This document shows, piece by piece, positions 37,112 through 44,733 of a stretch of 64,000 nt of DNA. Below the pieces are notes generated by a model. The model was not told the DNA's origin, searched no databases, and saw only the letters and a program-made list of their open reading frames with translations. The first letter of the stretch is position 1. Each line of letters opens with the position of its first letter. Origin of the DNA: Variovorax brevis (GTDB lineage Bacteria > Pseudomonadota > Gammaproteobacteria > Burkholderiales > Burkholderiaceae_C); assembly GCF_030317105.1 (NCBI RefSeq), contig NZ_JASZYG010000004.1, forward strand, positions 682,001 to 746,000. Direction: 5' to 3'. The translations under genes and the position numbers were made by a program.

Positions 37112-38184
37112 TACTTGTCCTTGGAGATCAGCTCGAGCGTGCGCAGGCCGCGCGGGCCGCCCACCACGAGTTCGGCCTTGCCGCTGAAGGCGACTGCTGC
37201 CAATGGCACTTGCGAGCGCACCGGCGATGCCGCGAAACTGCGGCCGCCATCGCCGCTGACGGCGATGCCGCCGCCCTGGTCGACAAGCACGAGCGTGCCG
37301 TCTGCGCCGAGCGCACTGCCGACGATGCTGGCGCCCAGGCCGGTCTTCACCGGCTCCCAGGCTGCGCCTTCGTCGGTGCTCAGGAAGGCATTGCCGCGCA
37401 TGCCGTAGGCCAGCACGCCGGCTTGGGTCGCCTGCAGCCCGAACAGGCTGCCCTTGTAGGGCGAGGTCAGCGCAACGAAGCGCTTGGCCCCGCGATCCAG
37501 TTTGAGCATCAGGCCACCTTCGCCGGCGACATGGAGCGCATCGCGAGAGGCGCAGATCGCGTAGAGGTTCAGAAGGCCCGGGTTGTCGATGCGGTCGAAC
37601 CACGGTTCCCACTGCTTGCCGCCGTCAGCGGTGTGCATGACGAGGCCATAGGCGCCGACCACGAAGCCTTCGTTGGCGTTGGCAAAGTGCAAGTCGAGAA
37701 AGGGCTTGTCCGGGCCGGCTTCGTCGTTGCGTTGTGCTTCAGCCAGCAGCTTTTTGTCCTGCTCGCTCGCGTCGGGTGCAGCGGCACGCCGCTGCATGTG
37801 TTCAAGCACCAGCTTGTTGGCCTGTCGTCCGTCGAGCAGGCGCGTCCAGCGCAGGCCGCCGTCGCGCGTGCCGAGCACGATGCCGTCGTGTCCGGTGGCG
37901 TAGCCCACCTTGTCATCGACAAAGCTCACCGCGGTGAGGTCCGAGCTGACCGGCACGGGCGACTGGGTCCATGTTTGTCCGCCGTCCGCAGAGCACACGA
38001 TGTGACCGCGTTGCCCCACGGCCACGAGCCGGTCGCCAGCCCGCGCGATGGCGGTGATCAGGCGCTGGGCGGCCAGTGCGCTCGTGCGCGCCGGCCGGTC
38101 CATCACCTCGCTGGCCCACGCGCCCGTGGCACCCAAGGGAGCCACTGAGGCGAGCGCGGCCAGCAGCATGCTTCTGCGTTGCAC
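37111..38184 (-). CDS. YCF48/BNR-type beta-propeller secreted protein
   Basis: A 357-residue protein with an N-terminal signal peptide (MLLAALASVAPLGATGAWAS). Asp-box motifs occur repeatedly: CSADGGQTWTQ, GTRDGGLRWTR, HTADGGKQWEP, LSTDEGAAWEP and VSGDGGRSF. This is the YCF48/photosystem-II-stability-factor-like beta-propeller fold. Such propellers are often encoded between DUF1329 and RND/MMPL genes and probably act as periplasmic partners of the transporter. Coupled to the RND gene by a one-base stop/start overlap. Confidence 0.85.
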   Translation of the reverse strand: MQRRSMLLAALASVAPLGATGAWASEVMDRPARTSALAAQRLITAIARAGDRLVAVGQRGHIVCSADGGQTWTQSPVPVSSDLTAVSFVDDKVGYATGHDGIVLGTRDGGLRWTRLLDGRQANKLVLEHMQRRAAAPDASEQDKKLLAEAQRNDEAGPDKPFLDLHFANANEGFVVGAYGLVMHTADGGKQWEPWFDRIDNPGLLNLYAICASRDALHVAGEGGLMLKLDRGAKRFVALTSPYKGSLFGLQATQAGVLAYGMRGNAFLSTDEGAAWEPVKTGLGASIVGSALGADGTLVLVDQGGGIAVSGDGGRSFAASPVRSQVPLAAVAFSGKAELVVGGPRGLRTLELISKDK

Positions 38185-38197
38185 AGTCGGCTCCGCT

Positions 38198-39577
38198 TCA
38201 GCGCACGCCGGCGCCGGCCAGGGCGTCGGGCGACCAGGCGTTGGCCGATTGCGGTTCGGTGTACTTCAGGCCCACGTTGTAGGCACCCATCAGCCCGGTG
38301 ACGTTGTAGCCGCCCGTGGTGAAGTCGAACACGCCCTGTCCCATGCTGGCTGGCGCCGGCACTTCGTACGACGGGTTGGTGTAGACAAAGCCGGCACGGT
38401 AGAGCTGGCCACGCGCGTCGTACTGATCCGAAGCCACCGCGATCCAGCTGTCTTCGTCGACGTAGAAGGTGCGCTTGGCGTAGATGTGGCGCTTGTCGGC
38501 CTTGAGCGTGGCTTCCACCACCCACACGCGGTGTGCTTCCCAGCGCACGAAGTCCGGGTTCAGGTGGTTGGGCGTCGTCACCGCGTACGGGTCCTTCGCG
38601 TACACCAGCTTGAAGGTGTTGTAGGGAATCAGCATTTCCTGCTTGCCCACCAGCTTGAAGTCGTAGCGGTCCATCGCGCCGTTGAACACCCATGCGTCGT
38701 CGTAGGTCGATGCGCCCGCGGCGCCGGGGTTGGGCGTGTCGTAGGCAATATCCGGTGCGAGCTTCACACGGCGCTGACCGGGCAAATATTGCCAGGCACG
38801 GCGACTGTTCTTGGCGGGGTTGATGTAGTCCTGCGCCAGGAGCGCTTCACCGGCGCGGCGGGCGGGCGCGGTGTAGGCGATCCTGGTGCGGAAGTAGATG
38901 TCGCTTTCCGCCGAGGCGCCGCTGCGCTTGGGGTCGTAGTACGGGTAGTCCATGGAGATCTGGCCCGTGGTGGCCAGCACAGCCTTGCCCGAGGAATCCA
39001 CGTTGATCGAGTCGTACTGCGTGAAGTAGCTCTGGCCCGTGTAGCGCAGCAGGTGGTTCCACATCACCTCGTTGCCGGTCTTGGGGATGGGGAACGGGAT
39101 GCCCGCGAAGGTGCCTTCGACGCCGACGCCATCGTCGGTCGTCTTCACGACGGTGGCGTTCTTGACCGTGTTCTCCAGCACGTACTTGGGGAAGGCCATC
39201 GAGCGGTGCGAGGGGTACACGTCCACGCGCATCGTCGGGTACTTCTTGAGCAGTTCCTTCGTGCCGGCGGTCAGCTTGCCTTCGTACTGCGCCATGTTCT
39301 GGGCGGTGATGGCGAACAGCGGCTTCTCGCTGGCGTACGGGTCGGGACGGATGCCCGAGCCCTTTTCGTAGCCTGTCGGCGGGGTGGTCAGGCCGCCGGT
39401 GTACTCGGGAATGCTCTTGTCGGCGTTGCCCGCGCGCTCTGCGCCGGTTTGCGTGAGCGTGGTGCCGAGCTTCTTGGCTTCTTCGGCCGTGACGGCCGCC
39501 AGGGCGGATTGGGCGGCGAGCGCGATCAGCGCGCCGGCCAGGACGGTGCGCACGGGGCGCAGGGTGCGTGTGTTCAT
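38198..39577 (-). CDS. DUF1329 periplasmic protein
   Basis: A 459-residue exported protein with signal peptide (ALIALAAQSALA). The mature part matches DUF1329 (for example EEAKKLGTTLTQTGAERAGN, GGLTTPPTGYEKGSG and YPSHRSMAFPKYV). DUF1329 has a lipoprotein-carrier-like fold and is nearly always encoded with DUF1302. A role in carrying hydrophobic molecules across the periplasm is likely but unproven. The gene lies between those for DUF1302 (35 bp) and the YCF48 protein (13 bp). Confidence 0.88.
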   Translation of the reverse strand: MNTRTLRPVRTVLAGALIALAAQSALAAVTAEEAKKLGTTLTQTGAERAGNADKSIPEYTGGLTTPPTGYEKGSGIRPDPYASEKPLFAITAQNMAQYEGKLTAGTKELLKKYPTMRVDVYPSHRSMAFPKYVLENTVKNATVVKTTDDGVGVEGTFAGIPFPIPKTGNEVMWNHLLRYTGQSYFTQYDSINVDSSGKAVLATTGQISMDYPYYDPKRSGASAESDIYFRTRIAYTAPARRAGEALLAQDYINPAKNSRRAWQYLPGQRRVKLAPDIAYDTPNPGAAGASTYDDAWVFNGAMDRYDFKLVGKQEMLIPYNTFKLVYAKDPYAVTTPNHLNPDFVRWEAHRVWVVEATLKADKRHIYAKRTFYVDEDSWIAVASDQYDARGQLYRAGFVYTNPSYEVPAPASMGQGVFDFTTGGYNVTGLMGAYNVGLKYTEPQSANAWSPDALAGAGVR

Positions 39578-39612
39578 GTGATTGTCTCCGTTGAAGTTGT
39601 GGTGGTGACGAC

Positions 39613-41490
39613 TCAGAAGGTCGTCTTGAAAGTGAGCAGCACGTGGCCGCGGTCCGACAGCACGGCGTTGGTGCTTTGCGCGACGTTCATCGCGCCTGCC
39701 GGGGTGGTGCTGTAGTCGCCATAGAAGCCGACATAGCGCAGCGAGATGCTGTATTGCGATCGCACGTCAGCGGCGACGCCGAAGGAGTACGAGCCGTTGT
39801 TCTTGTTGCCGCCGGTGAGGACGGCGGAGTTGCCCGCCAGGCCGCCCGACCAGCTCAGCGGCAGCGAAAGATCCACGCTCGGGAACACCTGGAACCAGGT
39901 GGGCGTGAAGTTCAGGCCGATGCCCACGTAGTCCTTGCTGACCGCATCGATGTTGGCGGGGTTGGCGCGGTAAGCGTCGCTGCCCTTGAAGGCACCGGGG
40001 TTCTGCGAGACGCTCAGCCAGCGGTTCCACACCAGTTCGGCATTCCATGTCGCGCTATCGAACAGGGGCGTCTTGGCCACGGTGCCGAGGACGTTGAAGA
40101 CACCATGCGCGGTGTTGCCGCGTGCGCCCGGCGCGTCGTTTCCGAGCGCGCCGATCGCGATCTGGCCTGCAGCAGGGTTAACCAGCGCGGCCGGCAGCAC
40201 CTGCACCGGCACGCTTTGCAGCGGCATGTTGTGGCGGTAGCTCAGTTCCGCACCGACGCTCAGGCCGGCGATGTTCTTCGACAGGCTCAGGCCGTAGATG
40301 TCGATGTCGCGGCCGTAGAACGCCTGGTACTGGCCCACCTGACCGGCCTGCACCTGTGGCACCGTCGCGGCGGCGGGGTTGATGTAGCAGGTGGTCGGCC
40401 CGACGGGGCGCAATCCTGCACGCGTGCACGCTGCGGCAGGCACGCCTGCTGCGACGGCCGGCAGCAGTGCCAGTTGCGGCTGGATGTCCGCCGTGCGGCG
40501 TCCGTACAGGCCGGCCGTGCCATCGAGCCAGTCCGGGCTCCAGCGCGCCGACAGGCCGAAGTCGCCCGTCTTGTTCGGCTCGCCCGACTGCGCTTGCAGC
40601 AGGCGCTGGTTCGGCCCTGCAATGAGCGAATCACCGCCGTGCAGCAGCGCATCGTTCACCGTGAGGTAGCTGCCCGATTCCGGATAGCGCGCGCTCTCCC
40701 AGTCAAAGAAGGTCTGGGCAGACACCGACAGCTCGGGCGAGGGCTGCACCTGCAGCGTCATCGAGTTGCGTGGGCGATAGAGTTCCTTCGCTTCGATGCC
40801 AGGCGTGGCCAATGCCTTCCACAGGTCGAGCGAATACTGGCCGTAGGAAATGCCATGCACGGCGCCACCGGCCAGCAGGCTCTCGCCCCAATACACCGTG
40901 TGCTTGCCGGCGCGCAGGCTGACGCTGGTGCCGCCGATGTCGGTGCTGCCGAAGAGAAAGGCGTCCAGCAGTTCGCCGGACGGGCCCTTGGCATAGCGCT
41001 CGGTGTAGTTCGAGAGCGCACCCGCCGTCGGCACGCCATTGACCAGCGTGTTGGCCGTCGCGTTGTTGCGGTTGTCGAGGTGCCGATAGGCCGCGTCGCC
41101 CCAGGCCGCACCGCTCACCCGGAAGCCGTACTTCTTGTCGACCACGAGGTCGAATTCGCTCAGCAGATCGAGGCGGTTGGCGACGAGCGAGTTCTTGTTG
41201 AAGTTGCGGTCGCCGTCGTCGAAGTTCGGGTTGGCAAGGATGGCCGCGTCCTGCCCCTGCACGCGCTGGCCGATGTTGTAGCGCAGGGTGTTGTCCCAGC
41301 GGATGACGACGTCGGGGTTGCCGGTGTCGATCTCCATCGAGTGGGCGGGCGCTGCCATGGCAAGCAGGACAAGGGCCGCGCTGGAAACCGCGGTGCGGCG
41401 ATGGAAGGCGACGTTGCGAAGCGATGCGGGAGTGAACACAGGGATGTCTCTTGAAAGGTTCTTGTTGACGCTGGAATCAGTGCCGCGCAT
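39613..41490 (-). CDS. DUF1302 outer-membrane protein
   Basis: Encodes 625 residues from ATG 41490. A GTG at 41439 with a shorter N-terminus is an alternative start. The signal peptide core is AALVLLAMAAPAHS. The mature protein has the aromatic-alternating pattern of a long beta-barrel and ends in LLTFKTTF with a terminal phenylalanine, as outer-membrane barrels do. It belongs to DUF1302, the likely outer-membrane channel partner of DUF1329 and the RND transporter. It is first in its operon, and the 36-bp element lies 56 bp upstream. Confidence 0.88.
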   Translation of the reverse strand: MRGTDSSVNKNLSRDIPVFTPASLRNVAFHRRTAVSSAALVLLAMAAPAHSMEIDTGNPDVVIRWDNTLRYNIGQRVQGQDAAILANPNFDDGDRNFNKNSLVANRLDLLSEFDLVVDKKYGFRVSGAAWGDAAYRHLDNRNNATANTLVNGVPTAGALSNYTERYAKGPSGELLDAFLFGSTDIGGTSVSLRAGKHTVYWGESLLAGGAVHGISYGQYSLDLWKALATPGIEAKELYRPRNSMTLQVQPSPELSVSAQTFFDWESARYPESGSYLTVNDALLHGGDSLIAGPNQRLLQAQSGEPNKTGDFGLSARWSPDWLDGTAGLYGRRTADIQPQLALLPAVAAGVPAAACTRAGLRPVGPTTCYINPAAATVPQVQAGQVGQYQAFYGRDIDIYGLSLSKNIAGLSVGAELSYRHNMPLQSVPVQVLPAALVNPAAGQIAIGALGNDAPGARGNTAHGVFNVLGTVAKTPLFDSATWNAELVWNRWLSVSQNPGAFKGSDAYRANPANIDAVSKDYVGIGLNFTPTWFQVFPSVDLSLPLSWSGGLAGNSAVLTGGNKNNGSYSFGVAADVRSQYSISLRYVGFYGDYSTTPAGAMNVAQSTNAVLSDRGHVLLTFKTTF

Positions 41491-41546
41491 GCGATGGGCA
41501 GGCAGAAATCTGATGAGGTCATTGTGTTGAGGGCCTCCCGCCTCCA

Positions 41547-41582
41547 CCGGTCTTTGAAGTCAATTCGCTGGTCTCGCCGGTG
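41547..41582 (-). promoter_or_regulatory. 36-bp element upstream of the DUF1302 operon
   Basis: Second copy of the element at 32063-32098, identical at 31 of 36 positions. It keeps CCGGTCTTTG at the left and TGGTCTCGCCGGTG at the right; the differences are in the centre. The distance to the downstream ATG (56 bp) is close to that in the sulfatase promoter (65 bp), and the orientation is the same. Confidence 0.7.
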
Positions 41583-41746
41583 CGAGGGAATAGGCCAAAT
41601 TAGTCGCCTCAAACGAAGCAAAATTGGTTACTGTCGGCGTCTTCGAGAAAAACATCCCGCGTCGATGGCATCCGCCCATCGAACGGACAAGCCGCATAGG
41701 GTTTCGCAATGTCGAAGCGTCTCCGCCCGAGGGCACGATCCATCGA

Positions 41747-43618
41747 ATGCACGTGCGGCTGAAGCTCGTCCTGCTCTGCCTCTTGCTGGTGGCCGGTCAT
41801 GCGATGGCGCAGAACGGGCGCTATGTGCTGGTGCTGTACTCCAACGGCCGGCTGGTGCCCGGCAACGTCGAGGTCGAGACGGGGCTGCGGAACGCCATCG
41901 CGCGCAGTGCCGAGCGGCCCGTGCAGATCAACACCGAATTCCTGGACGTGCCCCAGTTCGTCGGCGCAACCTACGAGCGCATGATGACGAACTACCTGCA
42001 CGACAAGTACGCGCCCGAGAGTGCGCCGGCGGTCATCGTCGCGGTCGGCAGGGATGCGCTGGATTTCGTATTGCGCCAGCGCACGCAACTATTTCCTGAT
42101 GTGCCGGTCGTCCACGCCGCCGTCTTCGCGACCTTCCCCAAGCCGATCGGGCCGCTGCCCGAGGACGTGGTGGGGGTGCCGATCGAGTACGACATCATCG
42201 GCTCCATCGAGCAGGCGCTGCATTGGCATCCCAAGGCCACGCAGCTGTTGCTCGTCACCGGGTCGACCGTGCGCGACCGCGACTGGGAGAAGTTGCTTCG
42301 GGAAAAGACCTCGTCTTTCCAGGAATCGGTGAAGCTTGAGTTCCTCGCCGGCGTTCCAACCGCCGAGCTTCTGAAACGCCTGAAGTCGCTTGACGCAACC
42401 TCCCTGGTGTTCACCCCCGGCTTCTACCAAAGCGGCGACGAACTCTGGACCACGCCGCGCGACGCGGTCCAGATGCTGGCGCAGGCGTCTGCCGCTCCGG
42501 TGTACGGGCCGTTCAGCACGCTGATCGGCACCGGCGCGGTCGGTGGGCGCATGCCGCGATTTGCCGACATTGGCCAGCAGGCAGGCCAGATCGTCAACAG
42601 CCTGCTGGACGGAACCGCGCCCGCGAAGCTCCAGCTTCCCAGGGTCATGCCCAACAGGCTCATCGTCGACTGGCGGCAAACGCAGCGCTGGGGCATCAGC
42701 GATGCCGACGTTCCTGCCGACGCGGTGGTCGAGTTCAGGCAACCCACCTTCTGGGAGAGCTACCGCACCGCCGGCATCCTGGGGCTCGCAGCGATCCTCC
42801 TGCAAGCCGCGCTCATCACGGCGCTCATGCTCGAACACCGTCGCCGGCTCAAGGCCGAAATCGCGCTTGCACAGCGCGGCGCCGAACTCGCACACGCATC
42901 GCGCCTGGCGATTGCCGGTGAACTCACGGCGTCGATCGCGCACGAGATCAACCAGCCGCTGGCTGCGATCCTGTCGAACGCCGAGGCCGCCGAACTTCTG
43001 CTCAAGTCAGGCCGCCTGGGGCCGGACGAGATGGGCGGCATCCTGGCCGACATCCGGCGCGACGACTTGCGCGCGAGCGAAGTGATCTCGCGCCTGCGAA
43101 CGCTGCTGGCCAGGCAGGTTGTCGCGCGCCAGCCGCTGGACCTCAACGCGGCCATTGTCGAAGGATGCGAAATGCTGGAGGCAGAGGCGCGCCGGCGCGC
43201 GGTGAAACTGGTGGTGCGCACGGGTTCGGAACCTGTGCATGTCGTCGGCGACTCCATCCAGATCCAGCAGGTTCTCATCAACCTGGTGCTGAACGGCATG
43301 GACGCGATCGGCAACTTGCCCGAGCGGCGGCGTACGCTGGTCGTATCGACCACCCTGCGCGGCAATGGCGTCGAGCTTGAGGTCAGCGACCACGGTGAAG
43401 GCGTCGCACCCGAGAACTTGCCGAAGCTGTTTGATTCATTCTTCAGCACCAAGAGCCGGGGCATGGGCCTGGGCTTGTCGATCACGCGCACCATCGTCGA
43501 AGGACATGGCGGGCGAATATGGGCCGACAGCACGCGCGGCGTGGGCACCGTGTTTCATGTCGAACTGCCGAGGTTTTTCAAGACCAGCCCGGCGCCTCAG
43601 GAGCAAGCATGGGCATGA
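41747..43618 (+). CDS. Sensor histidine kinase with ABC substrate-binding-like periplasmic domain
   Basis: ATG 41747 gives 623 residues. After a signal peptide (VLLCLLLVAGHAMA) comes a periplasmic region of about 330 residues like ABC-transporter substrate-binding proteins (RYVLVLYSNGRLVPG, VIVAVGRDALDFVL, ADIGQQAGQIVNSLLDG). One membrane helix near residue 355 precedes the kinase core. The phosphoacceptor is H399 in SIAHEINQPLAAI, with N box, DHGEGVAP and GMGLGLSIT glycine boxes. It overlaps the FixJ-type regulator gene by 10 bp. The bound ligand is unknown; the adjacent sulfatase suggests a sulfate ester or product. Confidence 0.9.
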   Translation: MHVRLKLVLLCLLLVAGHAMAQNGRYVLVLYSNGRLVPGNVEVETGLRNAIARSAERPVQINTEFLDVPQFVGATYERMMTNYLHDKYAPESAPAVIVAVGRDALDFVLRQRTQLFPDVPVVHAAVFATFPKPIGPLPEDVVGVPIEYDIIGSIEQALHWHPKATQLLLVTGSTVRDRDWEKLLREKTSSFQESVKLEFLAGVPTAELLKRLKSLDATSLVFTPGFYQSGDELWTTPRDAVQMLAQASAAPVYGPFSTLIGTGAVGGRMPRFADIGQQAGQIVNSLLDGTAPAKLQLPRVMPNRLIVDWRQTQRWGISDADVPADAVVEFRQPTFWESYRTAGILGLAAILLQAALITALMLEHRRRLKAEIALAQRGAELAHASRLAIAGELTASIAHEINQPLAAILSNAEAAELLLKSGRLGPDEMGGILADIRRDDLRASEVISRLRTLLARQVVARQPLDLNAAIVEGCEMLEAEARRRAVKLVVRTGSEPVHVVGDSIQIQQVLINLVLNGMDAIGNLPERRRTLVVSTTLRGNGVELEVSDHGEGVAPENLPKLFDSFFSTKSRGMGLGLSITRTIVEGHGGRIWADSTRGVGTVFHVELPRFFKTSPAPQEQAWA

Positions 43619-44238
43619 AACCCGTCATTCATGTCGTCGACGACGACGAGGAACTGCGCGTGGCGTTGTTGCGCCTGCTTCATGCGGCCGGGCACGATGC
43701 GCTCGGCTACGCATCGACAGGCGAGTTTCTCCTTCATGCGCTGCCGCCGGACCACGCGGGCTGCCTGCTGCTGGACGTCAACATGCCCGGCCCCTCGGGG
43801 CTGGAGTTGCAGGACGTCTTGCAGCAACACGGCTGCCACCTGCCGGTGGTCTTTCTCACAGGCCGCGGCGATGTGCCTTCGAGCGTGCGCGCGATGAAGG
43901 CAGGTGCCTTGGACTTCCTGCAAAAGCCCGTGCAGCGCGACGTCTTGCTCGCGGCATTGGAGCGCGCATTGGCGCAGGACGCGGCGAAGCATGCCATGCG
44001 GGACGAGGCGCAACAGTTGCAAGAGTTGTTCGCGAAGCTCACGGCGCGCGAACGCGAGGTCTTCGATCGCATCGTTGCCGGCAAGTTGAACAAGCAGATT
44101 GCCGATGAGCTCAAGACCAGCGAGCGCACCATCAAGGCGCAGCGCGCCCAGCTGATGGTCAAGCTGGGTGCAGAGTCCGCGGCCGATCTCGGAGCCCTTG
44201 CCGAGCGCCTGCGGCGAGACGGAGCCAGCCATGCATAG
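43609..44238 (+). CDS. FixJ/NarL-type response regulator
   Basis: ATG 43609 follows an AGGAG site and gives 209 residues. The receiver domain has the acidic pocket VVDDDEE, phosphoacceptor D56 in LLLDVNMPG and lysine in LQKPV. The output domain is a LuxR-type helix-turn-helix, LTAREREVFDRIVAG to NKQIADELKTSERTIKAQR. It overlaps the kinase gene and is its cognate partner. It is the best candidate to bind the 28-bp palindromic elements in this region. Confidence 0.9.
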   Translation: MGMKPVIHVVDDDEELRVALLRLLHAAGHDALGYASTGEFLLHALPPDHAGCLLLDVNMPGPSGLELQDVLQQHGCHLPVVFLTGRGDVPSSVRAMKAGALDFLQKPVQRDVLLAALERALAQDAAKHAMRDEAQQLQELFAKLTAREREVFDRIVAGKLNKQIADELKTSERTIKAQRAQLMVKLGAESAADLGALAERLRRDGASHA

Positions 44239-44620
44239 CGCCACTTTCAACCGGATCGGAAAGCTGCTGGCTTTTGCCGCGGTCGTCGAGATCGTCACCG
44301 GCCTGGCCGTGCTGGTGGTTCCTGCCCTGGTCATCCGCTTGCTGCTGGGCGTGGAGGCGGCCGGGGTCGCGCTCGCGATGGGCCGCGTCTTCGGCATCGC
44401 GCTCATTGCGCTGGGGCTGGCCTGCTGGCCCATGCGCTGGAAGCCGCAGACCGCCGGCGCTTCGTGGCGTGCCATGCTGGCCTACAACGCCATGATTGCC
44501 TTGTATCTCGCGTGGCTGGGCCTTGGCGTACACGTCGGTGGCTTGCTGCTTTGGCCGGCGGTCGCGTTGCACGCGGCAGTGGCGCTGCTGCTGGTACTCG
44601 CCGCACGCGCGGACAACTGA
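44231..44620 (+). CDS. Small four-helix membrane protein
   Basis: ATG 44231 gives 129 residues, overlapping the response-regulator stop by 8 bp. Four hydrophobic stretches are visible: about residues 10-35, 45-65, 80-97 and 100-125 (for example GVHVGGLLLWPAVALHAAVA). No enzyme motif and no recognised family. Its translational coupling to the two-component genes and position just before the sulfatase suggest a membrane role in this locus. Confidence 0.7.
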   Translation: MHSATFNRIGKLLAFAAVVEIVTGLAVLVVPALVIRLLLGVEAAGVALAMGRVFGIALIALGLACWPMRWKPQTAGASWRAMLAYNAMIALYLAWLGLGVHVGGLLLWPAVALHAAVALLLVLAARADN

Positions 44621-44636
44621 GGCAAGCACTTTCTTC

Positions 44637-44664
44637 CTTCCCTTTCGGGCAAGCGATTTGCCCG
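44637..44664 (+). repeat. 28-bp palindromic element, copy B
   Basis: CTTCCCTTTC followed by GGGCAA-N5-TTGCCC, read on the plus strand. It lies 69 bp upstream of the second sulfatase start. The sequence after it, up to the AAGGAAGG ribosome-binding region, also resembles that after copy D. Confidence 0.85.
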
Positions 44665-44733
44665 TTGGCCCAATTGCCCCGCTGCGATGCGGGTGCAACG
44701 ATGGCGCGCCGCCAATCACAAGGAAGGGCCATC

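Noticed and set aside
34928..37408. 826-residue plus-strand open frame opposite the RND transporter
   Set aside because: Antisense shadow with no motifs; the minus strand carries a typical RND protein.
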